Shown here: positions 39,255-51,979 of the stretch, in pieces
Numbering within the stretch: position 1 is the stretch's first letter
How the letters are laid out: each line of letters begins with the position of its first letter
The notes under the pieces: generated by a model
What the model was told of the DNA's origin: nothing
Databases searched by the model: none
The model's input: only the letters and a program-made list of their open reading frames with translations
Program-made: the position numbers and the translations under genes
From: Puffinus mauretanicus
Lineage: Eukaryota > Chordata > Aves > Procellariiformes > Procellariidae
Direction: 5' to 3'
NCBI GenBank assembly: GCA_023333565.1
Contig: JAJKFH010003650.1
Location: forward strand, 248,001-312,000
DNA length: 64,000 nucleotides

Positions 39255-42200
39255 TCTCTTGGCATTATTTGTCTGCCATACACAAATTACACCACTTTTC
39301 AAAGTGTTATTTTTCCCTTTTCCTCCTGTATTTTTCCTGATATTTCAGGATCCAAGAAAGCTAAATTTTGTGAAGCAAGGGGTTAGAGCCAATCTTGTCT
39401 GCTTTCTATTCCACTATGGGTGACGGTGTTAAACCTTTGTCATTCTTCCCCAACTCCATCTATTGCCCCTTAACACAACGCTATCACCTAGCACTCAAAA
39501 TCTCTGAACCTTGAATCTGTAACATGGGAGAGCACCGGGGAAGCCCTACTATACACTTGGTCTGGTCTGCATTCTTTCCTACACATGTACTATTTGTTGT
39601 TGTCAGAGATAAGATACTGAACTTGGGTCTGATATGCGATAAATATGTCATCAAGTAATTTATCCCAACAATGTTAGTTTTAGTGAAGGCCATGGAGGAA
39701 CACAGGTTTTGGATAGTTCTCTGCTGACTGTCTTAAATCTCTTTCTCTAGCAAAAATGCGAGACAGCAGCTAGAAACAAATGTCTCTGTTAACTGCTAGA
39801 ACACACTGGGTTTGGTTAAGTAACAGTATTTAAATGTTAAAAATCAGCATGTAAATTATTAGGACAGAGAGAACATTATTTAAGTTTTAAATGAAAACTG
39901 GATCTTTATTTGGATGAATCATTATTTTTCCTATGCAATTAAAAAAAAAAAAATAGTTCTTCAGGTAATAAATGCAATTCTAGCTAACTCTAGCAATTTA
40001 TTTCTGTATATCCTTTCCTAAGCTGTGCATTACAAGGTGTTTTGTTAAAATTAGTTCTCAATGGTAAGAGTAACTTGCAATAATAGTTTCTACCCTGAAT
40101 AATGAAATGAAGAGAGGAATAAATTACTACAGATTATTCAACACATCTTAAAAAGCAGCAAAATCATACAATAGCATTTCAGGTGTTCTCTTCTGAGCCT
40201 TAGATTTTATTTTAAACCCACAATCATCAGACACTCGCTGAAAGGCAAGACACACACCTGATTTGAGCCATCAACCTACATGTCCACTGTTCCTGCTGAC
40301 TGAAATTTCAGAAATCTTTTGACCTCATACAGAACACCAGTGGTCAGCTTGCATGAGCAGCATGAAATCAGATGTGCCATATTGTTCAGCATCTGTTCCT
40401 AACTTCACACAAATGTTTCCCTGGAAAACATAGGTCTGTCAGCATTGATAATTCCATGCTAATCCATCAACCTTTACCAATGTTTTGTCTCCCCAATTAT
40501 TCTCCTTAGAGCTTGTTTAGCTAGCTATACTTGGCTAATGAGCCTCAGATCAAGACCTAGAAATTGTCAACTTAGTTTGTATTGAAGAAATGATCTTTTC
40601 TTCTTTTCTCTCTCTCTTTTCTTCCTTTTTTTTTTTTCTTTTAAATCTTCTCTAATTTTCAAGACTCAGCCTGTATTCTCCTCCTATTTGTTCTGCCTTA
40701 CTATCAGCCTGAAACCACTTCTTACTAAAGACCTTTCTCTCTTGATACTGTAATTTTGGTAGTATTATTATACATTACAGAGTTTAGAGACAGTTTTATC
40801 GTAAGTAATAAATATTTCTAAAATTTGTTCAGGCATCCAGCAATAGTGTTTATTTTATGTCGCTATCAAATCATGAAAGATCATAATGGTTAGAGGCCAA
40901 ATGCATTTCTAAATTAAGAGAAAATTTATAGTCCTTCATTAATTGGGCAAAGTACTAAAGGAACAACTAATGAATAGCTTCTAGATATTTCAAGCACTTT
41001 TAGCATACTCAAATATGTCAAGATACATTTAAACCTATAAATCATATAAAAATCAATGTGCCATGTACTTCACGCTTCTCTGCTAACACATATATGTGGG
41101 CATCTATAGTGGCACTGTGAAAACTCATGCCCACATAAATAACACATTACTGGTATTGTTAAATATGCTAGAATTTATCTTATAGTGACATGAAAGGTAA
41201 GCATAACTGATAAGAATAGACTTGTATTTCCTCTAGGAAAGACTTTCAGAGAAATTTGAACAAAGTGCCTATTTCCAGTGAAAGATAATAAAGTATATTC
41301 AGTATAGTTCTGTGTGAATAAAATGCCACAACCATTTCAAGAACCCAGTTTTAGGTGTATTTCAGAGTACCTCTCTGTGCTAGTAAAACTTGGCATAGTC
41401 CTACATTAGACACTTTGAAAGAATAAGGAGTACATCTCTTCATTTTGTCCTAGTTTTAATGTCTTCTTTTTCTCTTTTTTTTCCTTCTCTATTGCTTGTT
41501 CTCTCCCACAATTTTTTTCTTGACTCTCATTTCCTTTTTCTTTCCTTTCCAAAACTATATATTAAAAAAGCTTGCTTCCATAATTAAGTTGATTACTATC
41601 AGAAAAGCTTTTTTAATTACGTTTATTTATTTAAAGACATTGTATGACTAAAGAGCATGAAAAAAACCATGAAATAAAATCAAGAATCAAGTACTTTTTG
41701 AAAGCCACCAAGGCTGTTACCAATATTCAAGTTAAGCACTTAATCATTCAAAAATCAACCTTCTTAATAAACAAAAATGTTTATTCTACCTCACCAAAAG
41801 ACATTCTCTTTTAACTCAAACAGTGTGAAAGAGAAAACAAAGACATAAGATGCATAAGAATTAAATAAACTCCCCCCAGATCAAAACACACTCCATCCCT
41901 ACATTGTAATCAAGCCATCTTGCATTTATTCCCTCTAATACTGAGAGGAATACACTAGCTGCCAAAAAACACAGGTACTTTAATTGATCCATTGGGTCAA
42001 TTGTATTTCTTCAGTTGTAAAATTCTAGTAACTTATATATTTATGTTGATTTCATTGTCTAGTTTTTAAATATTCAAGTGGGTTTTCCAATAACTTCCAC
42101 TTTGAAGTAATAAATCATTAATATTCACAGCTAGGCAACTGCAAAGAGAGCTAAAAATCAAACTCCGATTTTCATAGTCCTTGTCCAATGATTTACTCAG

Positions 42201-44631
42201 AAGACTAGAATACTTCTTTGCAGTATATCATATCTGTTAGGGCTGTCACCATTTTAATTTTAGTGGTCTAAAAAGTATGTCTTTTTTTTTCATTTTGAAA
42301 CATACTGCTGTCTGAGGCTATTACATCTATTAGCTAAGAAACCTTTTTTATATGAAACATGAATGGCTTTTTTTTCTTTATTTCAACTTTTCGATCTCAT
42401 AATTCTTTTTTGATCTTATAAGTTTTACCACATTAGGTTAGTCCATTCTTCTCCCTTCCATTTCTTCTTCCCTCTCCAATACATGCCTTTCCTGCACACC
42501 CTTTTACTTTCATTTTGCAGCATGTAGGAACGTCAGATTCTGAAGTTTAGCTATGTGAATAGTTCCACTCACATAAAATTACACTACTTAAACTATTTTA
42601 TTTCTTGAAGTTTCTGTCCTCATGCTCATCACTACCATATGACTACATTCAAGTAACATGCAAAGTAATAGAAGTACATGTCCTCCATGCTGATAACCAC
42701 ACGACAATGGGTCATATTAATTAAGACTATGGATTGGGAAAATATTTGTAAGTTAATACTTACAAAAGTGGAAAAAAAGGAAAAATAGTTAATATTATTA
42801 TGTCATTACCTGAAGATTCAAGAAGTTTTGCTGACTCGTGTACTTTTAAGAATTTGATAGCCCTTAGAAGGCTGCTGCTATACTGGCATATAGATTTGTT
42901 TTGCTTTCCAAGGAAATGAATCTAATAAATAACAGGAGAAAGTTGGAGCACTTTTATAAGGATCTTTTTTGTCAAATGAAAAAAAAAAGACATTGAAAAT
43001 ACGCAAGTTTTTTTGCTTTCACTTTACATTAATTTTAGATTGGAAAGTTTGTTTTGCCTCTTAATACTGAGTATTTTTTAGTTTCTAGGTAGTTTTGAAA
43101 AATGACCACATCATATCTCAGTAATACTGACACCATACCTTTAACCTGCTGTATGTGGATCAGAGGTGATTGCATTTTTCATTTCCTTTGGTTGATAGCT
43201 GAATAAAACCTGCCATTCTATAAAAAAATTAATGGAGGATTTTTTTTTCAAGTATTGGTAGTTTCAAAATGAACTATGGAAAATATTCTAGCATTCTGTG
43301 ATGATGCTTTATTTCAAAGAGTTTAATCAACTCCAACCACATAGGCAAAGTCAATTAAAATTCTCATTATATCATGTTTCTATAGCTAAATCTTAAAGTA
43401 TATTCAAATCCGAATGTATGGACAAACTTCTGGAAATCCTGACTTGTTCATTGACTTGATCAAGATCAGAGGGCAAACAACAGATCAATATTAAAATTCA
43501 GCCAACACAAGAAAGTCTTTGATTCACATGCGTATTTGTATAAGTACACATATGTACGTTTCATACACACATATCAAAACACAAAGGGCATTCATGCACA
43601 CACAGAGAAGTTATACACCAGAATGTAACAGACCCATAATGAATTCTAAAAAGACAGAGATAATTGAACCATGCTTTTGCTTCTCTAACTTGTTGTAATA
43701 AACAACAACTAAGAAAGAAAAAAGGTAAATCGAAGTTACCTCAGCCACCCATATAGTGGCCTCTTCCTTGTAGATTTTAGAGGGACAGAGAAAGAGACCT
43801 GAGAATAAGCACAGAAATTAATCTAGGTATATGATTTTTTTTTTTTTTTTTTAGTAATTTGAAGTGGGTTTAATCCAATTTAGTAAACTGAAAAGAAATT
43901 ATTTATGAAAGAACATCTATAAAATTTTGCTTGACAAATTTACACAAGTGTAACAATGCATTGCCTAAGGTATTATCTGAAGCCAAAGGCAGATATTGTG
44001 AATCAACTGACTGATGTTTTCTAGTCAAGACAGTATATTAGAGATTTTGAAGTTTTTTTCAGACGTTATACAACCAATACAAACATAATTGCATTTGTAA
44101 ATGTGAAGGAAAAAACCCTTCAAAATTCTAACTAAGAAAATATCCTAAACAGATTCATATACTGTTATTCTAATAACTCGCATTGTTCTTTTTACCATCT
44201 CTTCAGAATTTATCTTCATCTGTTTGTGAAATTATATGAAGGCAGACATGGCTTGGAAATAATTTCATAAACTAAGTCACACTTTTATGGCAGAGAGCAT
44301 TAATTTAGAGATCCAAATCCAGCATTTCATTTGACAAAATATCTCAGTTTAGTTTTGCTCTGCTGTGCTACAACACTGCTACTCAGCATACCACTTAATT
44401 TTCTTTCCTATTTATGGGAGAAAGTAAAGATCCTAAATAATTTCTAATTTAATGCAGAACCAGGGATCGAGACAAAAACACTTAGTTCTCTTGCCAAAAT
44501 GTGATTCTTCAATTCTTAATTTTACTGCACACTGAGAGGTACTGTAATACACAATACAAACCGTTGGTTTATCAATATAATGTATAAACTGAGAACCACG
44601 TCCTCAGTACTGTTTTCATAAAAACATAAGA
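39255..44631. other. Unique AT-rich intronic sequence with pyrimidine tracts
   Basis: Homopyrimidine sequence runs uninterrupted from 40594 to 40642 (49 nt). A looser pyrimidine-rich stretch covers about 41461-41550. A T18 tract lies at 43835-43852. Nothing else is recognised. Confidence 0.55.
40594..40642. repeat. 49-nt homopyrimidine tract
   Basis: Only C and T occur on the plus strand through 49 consecutive positions, mixing (CT)n and T-runs. Such tracts can form triplex DNA. Confidence 0.9.
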
Positions 44632-45050
44632 ATGGTCATTCTGGATGAGACAAAAAGTCAGCTTAGTCCAATATCTCATTTCCGACAGCAGCAAACAGAA
44701 GACACCCAAACATAAGAATAGGATATTCAGACAAAGGCATTTTTTGGTAAATCTCTTGCCCTTCAGCAATTTTGACAGCCTTTGGTACATTTTTCTTCTG
44801 TATATTTACCCAATAAATACTTAAATATCTATAAATTTTTAGCATCCACATCATGCAGTGAAGTGCTCCACAGATTAACTACAGATGATGCTGTCAGAGT
44901 AACATTTTTCTTTTCCCCAATTTTTCACAACTTCTCTCCAGCCAAGTGACTAACCACCATAGCACATCCCTTGTGCAGGCTAAATGGCTGTCTCTTCTTT
45001 GTAGCTGATGTTCAAACTGCTTCTCTGCTTTATGGACACCTTCTCCTAAC
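44632..45050 (-). mobile_element. Ancient L3/CR1-like LINE 3' region
   Basis: The plus-strand text starts cataagaatggtcattctgg and continues with a diverged 'gagacaaaa-gtc-a-cttagtccaatatct' and 'tccgacagcagc'. About 200 bp on, 'gaagtgctccacagattaac' appears. This order is that of reptile/avian L3-like CR1 elements read from their 3' end, including the terminal TTCTTATG. Divergence is high, so the insertion predates birds or is very early. The right boundary is approximate. Confidence 0.7.
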
Positions 45051-46012
45051 TGCCTTATTTCCCTAGACTCCACCTGGAATTAGTACCTGTAATTGTTGCA
45101 TTGTCACTAAATGAAAAGGAAGCTGGAAGATTTGTGTCACTAATGTACATCTTTAATGTACAGTTACTGATCTTCACTATCCTGCTCAGACACAGAAATG
45201 GTGTGTTTGCACACTTTACTACTCCATCTCCATGAAAATCAGTACTTTCAGCATCAGGCTTTGAGGCTTCAGAGCCTGCGTGAGTCATCACATACTGCTC
45301 TTAGTCACCCTTTATAACATAGTATTTGTTTATCCTACATCTCTTATTTTCCAGAGTCCACCCAGCATACTATGCATATTACACACAAAAAATACTGTGA
45401 GGATCCTAATGCTCAAAAAGGAAATATTTTACATGTAACAACTCCAGAATGGTGTTTTTACAAGAGCAATGGGCAAAAAGCTGTGCAGGATGGTGTTTTT
45501 AAAACAACATACATATCATCAAGATTTACTTACAATTACTTTTGAAAACCAAGCTATTAACTGCTAACCTGAAACTTGACTTTTTTAGATTGTGTGTATA
45601 AGAATACCAAGTGTTATAGCATACAAAAATACCACACAGAAGTGTGAAAACGTTTCTAGAAATACTTCTATTCACTTTCAACAGTGTACACTACAGGTAG
45701 TCAGAGGTTTTAATGCCCAGTAAGCTACAGAGCTATCAAATAAGAATTTTGGAAATTTTCTCTGTAATACAGACAGATTACTTGATGTAAAATTATTATT
45801 TAGGGATATCTTTTTTGTGTCAATAAATGATTTTTACATCGTGAGCTTATTAAATGTTGAGCAGTACTCTAACAATTTCAGTTAACTAGGAGAGAGTATT
45901 GTGAAATATTTATATGACTAGATTACTCCTATGGACTCCTTAGATCATCTGTCAATGAAAAATAGTAGCCTGCCAGAATATTTCAGCTGAGCTTATACCT
46001 TTCAGAATCTGT

Positions 46013-46039
46013 GATTATACTGTATCCTACAGTATAATC
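46013..46039. repeat. Perfect 11-bp inverted repeat with a 5-nt loop
   Basis: gattatactgt and acagtataatc are exact reverse complements separated by atcct. The stem is too short and AT-rich to argue for a microRNA precursor. Confidence 0.85.
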
Positions 46040-46869
46040 TATACTTATTTTCATTTTCATTTTCATGGAAGCAATGGTTTAAGAATGTTTTAAATTCTTA
46101 AAACAGCTTCCCCTTTACAAGCTTATTCAATCAAAAATTCTTATCAGGTGTTTTGTTGTACTCTTGCTTTACATAAGTGACTCAGGTTTCACCTGAACCT
46201 TAGGGTATCTGAAGTCATTTTATTCACACACACCGTGAATCCAAAATCCATAAATATCTCCCTTCAGACTACAAAAATTATTTTTTAATTTGTACAGTAA
46301 TAAAAACCTTAATCTGCCATTGAATTTTATTTTCTTGAAAGTAAGTGCTTTGTTAACCTTCAGTGAGTTACAGATTACAGCTTTATTAAATGTTAAAACA
46401 GGAGTATAACTGTCCTTTGACAGTTAGGCCAAAGCTCAGATAACAATTCATAACAAGATATTTATTTTTCCACAGTTCATATTAAGAACAAGAGATCAGA
46501 ACACTTCTGTTAAAAAACAGAAGTGACTTGAGAGTTTATAGAAAACATATTCCCCGAAACTTTCATATCTGCCACAGGCTCTGTGTTGCCATACTCTTTA
46601 CCCTTTTTTGCTGTCCAACAGATCCTGCTTAGGTACCACAGAAGAGTGGGATCCTTTTGTAACCATGACAAACGGATTTCCCCAGTAGCATCCTGTAGAT
46701 AGGGTTTCTTTAGAGAAAAGGGAGACTCTTCACTTTAAGGGCTATGGCAATGGTTTAAGTTGAGGGCAATTATAGAAAGAGCTGAAGTTTATTTACCTAA
46801 TTTATAATAGTTTACCCACTTCATCTGTTTGACTTAAACACCAAATTTGCATACTTCCATCATTAATGC

Positions 46870-46937
46870 AAAAAAAAAAAAAAAAAAAAAACCAAACCAA
46901 ACAAAACCAAAAAGAATGAAACCAAACAAAAAACCCG
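46870..46937. repeat. Poly-A run and A/C-rich low-complexity tract
   Basis: About 22 consecutive A are followed by ccaaaccaaacaaaacc-like text. No processed pseudogene body is recognised immediately upstream. Confidence 0.85.
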
Positions 46938-47944
46938 ACCAGAAATTACTTCATTACTTGGACATGGATAGTTCTCCCATTCAGATCTTTCCTACAAGGG
47001 TCTTCCCTGATGGGCCCAATAAAAAAAAAATAAGATGAAAAGGCTATCATAACTTATTTCTCAAGAAGGAACACAGGTCTACACCTACAAAAAGATCCAA
47101 TTGCATTCTTTTTAAGAGACTCTATGGAATCATTCTATTTCCTCTTATTAGGATTTTTCAGTATAGCCAGGAAAAAGGAAAAGATACTGTGGGTTTTCAT
47201 TCTCTGTATGTTTCCACATAAGTATTATTATCTTTATATCCAAATGCAGTAAGAAAGGCTCAGGATGCAAGCTTGATCTCTGCCCCAGCCTTTTCTTCTA
47301 GGCTTTAATTCTTTCCGTCTCCAGCCCCCATTGATCACTTTAACAGAACTGTTTTACAAAATGGCAGAAATGGAAACAGTTAATTTTAAATATTATGGAG
47401 TAGCAATATAGTGTTCATAATAATGACAATACCCACTAAAGTGTATTTTTACGTAAGTAATCTTTCCAAAACACATAACAGTAATATGATCTCTGAGCCC
47501 AGTGATTGAAATGGAAAATAACAAAGCAAGGTCTATCTATCTTTCAGGTTCTTTCCATTAAAACTTCAGAAGTGCCATAAAGATGTGGTTGCTAACTCAC
47601 ACTAGATTCTAGCTTAAGTAATTCTATACCATCTTTTAATTTTAAAATTATATGCCTCTTACTTTTATTAATAAATTTCTCATCAAGCATTCTAATATAT
47701 CCATTGTCTTGGTTTTGGCTGGGATGGAGTTGATTTTCTTCCTATTAACTGGTATAGTGCTGTGTTTTGGATGTAGTGTGAGAATAATGTTGATGGCACA
47801 CTGATGTTTTGGTTGTTGCTAGGTATTGTTTATGCTAGTCAAGGACTTTTTGTCTTCCCATGCCCTGCCAGATGTGCAGGGGGCTGGGAGGGACCGTGGC
47901 CAGGACGGCTGGCCCAGCTGGCCAATAGGCTATTCCATACCATA

Positions 47945-47967
47945 TGACGTCATGCTCAGCATATAAG
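47945..47967 (+). promoter_or_regulatory. CRE and TATA box in the LTR U3
   Basis: TGACGTCA (47945-47952) is an exact CREB/ATF palindrome. It is followed 9 bp later by TATAAG (47962-47967). The spacing fits a core promoter of the LTR. Whether it is active in this host is not shown by sequence. Confidence 0.7.
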
Positions 47968-48146
47968 GCTGGGTGAAGAAGAAGGAGGGGGGGCGTTCGG
48001 AGTGATGGCGTTTGTCTTCCCAAGTAACCATTACGCGTGATGGAGCCCTGCTTTCCTGGTGATGGCTGAACACCTGCCTGCCGATGGGAAGTGGTGAATG
48101 AATTCCTTGTTTTGCTTTGCTTGCGTGCGCGGCTTTTGCTTTCCCT

Positions 48147-48152
48147 ATTAAA
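48147..48152 (+). terminator. Polyadenylation signal of the LTR (ATTAAA)
   Basis: ATTAAA lies in ccctattaaactgtctttat, about 185 bp after the TATA box, and is followed by pyrimidine- and GT-containing sequence. This is the expected place for the R-region signal of the LTR. Confidence 0.6.
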
Positions 48153-48284
48153 CTGTCTTTATCTCAACCCATGAGCTTTTCTCACTTCTACCCTTCTGAT
48201 TCTCTCCCCCATCCCACCCGGCGGGGGGGTGAGCGAGTGGCTGCGTGGTATTTGGCTGCTGCCAGGTTAAACCACGACATCCAT

Positions 48285-51200
48285 ATTAAAAATTACACTC
48301 AAGATAATGATAATAATCAATGAAATAATTCTAAAGCTAGTTGTTAAGTCATAAAGTGATTTAAATCACTTTGCAAATCATTTATGAAATTTAAAACTGA
48401 GAGCAAGATAATGTAGAACTAAGCATAAAGATCAACCCTCTCCCTTTATAATTAGCATTTTAATTATGGAAGAGCCAAAACCAACATGAAACCATCAGGA
48501 AATTATAATGTAAACAGTTTACATCCCTCTTGAGAAAAAATAAGTTTTGGATGTGTATATACACATAAGCTTATATAACTGAATGGCACAGTAAAAAAAT
48601 TTGCACTGAGTCTCTGAGGGTTGATGCTCGACTGAATACATTATTGGCATGATGGACACTGATGTGACAGAAAGGGTATGCACCATGTTGCCATAACAAA
48701 TCATTAGACAAGCTCTGTTGGACCAGGCTTTTCCAGAGAAGAGAGCCAAATTCATATTATAATCAAGAGTTTTAGGGTTGTGTAATAACGTTGACTTCTA
48801 TTTTGTGGTGGTTCCACTATTTCTACATTGCCTCTGGCAATATCATTTATATTCTGCTTTTATTGGATTTCTTGATTTTTATTCCTTGATTGTATCTAGC
48901 AGTATAGTAAAATATGACTGTCAGACATAAACAAGATATCCCATCAATGTTGCATCTTTTGGGTAAAGGTCTTAAATTTTTTTCTCCTTATTCCCTGCAG
49001 GCCACACAAATATCTTATTCACATTTTCAATTAAAAAAAAAGTTCTTACTGATGTATTATTCCTGCTTAAAACATTTGATTTCATCATTTAATCCTGCCT
49101 GGGATTCCAACCACACATCTAATATCCTGACTTACAAGAAAGAAGAGGAAATACTCTGCCATGTATGATACATATCACTACATATTCTATCTTATCTTCC
49201 TGTCTCTTTTTTATTACAATTTCTAGAGGTACTAGGTCTAATTTAGGCTAGATTGACACAAGTACATTCTGCTCCTAGACACAGACTTGTATTGATTTCA
49301 AGATGGAAGATTTGTACAAATAAAAGCAGGATTCCAAGCACAGACTGGAATTTTTTTATTGTACTCTATACCCACATAAATTATGCCAATAAGGGAAGGG
49401 AAAGAAGAAACCATGACACATTTCATTATGCATACAGATTGTTGGTGTCTTTATGTAACTAAAGTTTGTTCAAGTGGTTTGGTATCTTTCTAATTACTGC
49501 TAAATAACATTAGAAAACATTAATGCTTGGCCTGAACTATAAAATTAACTTGGTCTGCTTTAGTTGCCCTAATTGAGACAAACATGCTGATGCATCAAAC
49601 TTCTTTTCTTTTCATGTAATGACTTTATGTTGATTATTTTCTTGAAGCCTAATACAAAATTATGTTTTTTCTCTTCCCCCCCCTCCCCCCACTAAAAATG
49701 ATTGCATATCAACAACTCTCTTCAAACATCTGCTATTCAAGCTATGCAATTGGACAAATCTAAGTGTCAGAACTGGCTTATTGGGTAAACCTTTAAGAAT
49801 TCAAAATTGTCTTTGTATAATATTCTCTTGAAAATCTCACTTTCCACAAACACTAATGTCATGCTAGAATACACGCAGAAAGGGAACACAGCTAAAAGCC
49901 AATAATGGAAATTAAGTTAATTCAATTTTCATGAAAGCAAATGTTTGAAAACTTTTTCTGAGATACTTGTTCCAGCCTATTTCCACAGTGAATGATTAAG
50001 AATAAGCTGTCTAGTAAACATTGTTCACTCAGCTAAGACACATTATTATTATTATTTAACTGAAGGTAAAAGTCCACAAACTGAAAATAAATATATATAT
50101 TCATTGTCATCTAACCTATCACATGAATTGAAGTTGTTGTTGCCCTCTTCTATACTTTCTATAGCCACACTCAGCATTCTTTTTGAATTTTAAAACTCTT
50201 ACAGGAGGTTGCACAAGTCATAGTTTAATGCACATCAGAATCACTGCAGTGAATGGTGGAAGAAGATGTAGCCATCCACACTTTTTTTGAAATATGGGGC
50301 AAGTTACCTGTGGCATGCTGGACTGCTGACATGGGATAAAGGTACAATTTATGAATCTGTGTCCCTCAAGCGGATTCTAAATCAGTCCTGACACTTCATG
50401 AAACAAATCTGAAGCAATGAGACCTTGTGACCAAGCAGTGACCTTGTACAAGCAAATACCTCTTTAAGTTCTCAATGCATCTCTATAACATAAACATTGT
50501 TTATAGGCAGTTTTCCCTAAGCATTCAAGTTCTGGATACTACAGTACAATTTTCCAAAGCCACTGCAAAGTCAGGTTGAAATTGCTTAAACTATCGTATA
50601 AACAGATTTTTTTTTCTGCAGTGAATTAAATCACATTTTTACAAGGTTAAGTAGGGTGCAAAGTATTTATTCCTTTTTTCTGTTGGGAACTTTACTAGTA
50701 TTCTGCCATTATAACTGCATGACCAAACAAATATAAAAATGAGAAATTAATTTTATTCCAATTTTTATTCATCAGAGATAACTTGTAACAATAAACACCA
50801 AAATGTACAGATATATATCTCAGGAATAAAATAAAATATTTAAATCTGCATTCAGCCACCCAGAATCAATAACGTTAACATGCACATCAAATCAAGGCAA
50901 TTCATATTTCCTAAGAAGTGCTGTTAAATAGCACTGTTTTAAACAATACTTTCCTACTTTTTACAGGAAGATGCCTTTGCATGAGATGCCTAGTACTATA
51001 AAATAGCTAACCAAATATGTGTAATAGTGGCTTGACTGTTCATGCAAACTGTTGCAGTGCGTATATGTTACAAATAGGAGATTGCAAACTTTATTTCAGA
51101 TTAGTTGCCTTTCTACTGTGACACGACAGATTTTAACTTTTTCCATTTCATTGAAAAAAAAAAAAAGAGATAACAGAGATTTACAGAAATTAATTAGGAT

Positions 51201-51722
51201 TGTGCACATTAATTACTATCCAGTAAAGTAAAGTAAGTAAACCTACACCATACTCGCACTGACAGATTGATTTCCCCTCCGCCCTTCCCCATAAGTGCTA
51301 GGAAAGGAGGTATACAATACAGGAGGTACATATACAAAAGGAGATAAAAAGTGATTTAGAAGAATGGTATTAGAAATACTTAAAATGAGTTCTTCATTAT
51401 ACTCAGGACAGCAACTATGTGACGTGCTTAAAAGAGAATAAGAATAAATCAGTTCATTCCTACCCACTGCACTCCAAATGAAAGAGGACACAAGTTTTAC
51501 AAATACTGTTCAGCTCCATAAAGTTGTGCTTTTACACAAATGTTAACAAATGGGATAAAAAAGTACAAGTAAAAGTAACTCGTAGCAAGATTCTTTTGCT
51601 GACATGCTATGAGCAAGTGTTTGAATCGTACATGGCGCTGACAGGTTCATTCATTCATTTTCTGTTTTCCAGTGCAACATAAAAAGGAGATGAGAACATA
51701 GTCAATTATATAAATAAGACTC
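48285..51722. other. Unique AT-rich intronic sequence
   Basis: No exon, RNA gene or repeat family is recognised. There is a short C-run near 49677-49690. Open frames here have no recognised domain. Confidence 0.5.
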
Positions 51723-51764
51723 TGTGCGTGTGTGTATATGCATGTGCACGTGCACACGTGTATG
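51723..51764. repeat. 42-nt alternating purine-pyrimidine tract with two E-boxes
   Basis: Every base from 51723 to 51764 alternates pyrimidine and purine, built from TG, CG, CA and TA steps. It holds two CACGTG palindromes at 51747-51752 and 51755-51760. Such tracts favour the Z-DNA form. Confidence 0.9.
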
Positions 51765-51979
51765 GTTTTCTAATACTCATTTTAGCTGGCTGACAATTTT
51801 CTAAATGTTTTTTCAAAGGAATTATAAATCTGAGCAGAAAATATTCTTGAGGAATACACAGCTATTTCACAGGATTTTCAGCAAAATTTCTTATAAGCAT
51901 GATATCTAATGTTTGAGACTAAAAGATAGTAAGATAGAGGTCATGTATCTATTAAAAAGGAACATCAGAAATCAGAAGG

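Larger units (their letters stand above)
45051..47704. other. Unique intronic sequence
   Basis: A perfect 11-bp inverted repeat lies at 46013-46039. An A22 run followed by A/C-rich text lies at about 46870-46937. The left TSD copy (TCCAT) of the next LTR is at 47700-47704. No exon is recognised. Confidence 0.55.
47705..48279 (+). mobile_element. Solo ERVL-type LTR, plus orientation, 5-bp TSD TCCAT
   Basis: The element runs from tgtcttggttttggctggga to gttaaaccacgaca, giving TG...CA ends with short inverted termini (TGTC/GACA). It is flanked by a perfect TCCAT repeat at 47700-47704 and 48280-48284. It belongs to the same avian family as the minus-strand LTR at 10180-10727 but in the opposite direction. 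Promoter and end-processing signals are preserved: a full CRE palindrome TGACGTCA at 47945-47952, a TATA box at 47962-47967 and an ATTAAA polyadenylation signal at 48147-48152. No internal viral sequence is present, so it is a solo LTR. CpGs are better kept than in the other copy, so it is the younger or less decayed one. Confidence 0.94.

Noticed and set aside
39111..39423. Long poly-isoleucine, poly-leucine and poly-asparagine frames
   Set aside because: They are translations of the AAT/AAC microsatellite.
46870..46937. Processed pseudogene suggested by a long A-run
   Set aside because: No cDNA-like body lies upstream and no flanking duplication was seen. The tract is simple A/C-rich sequence.
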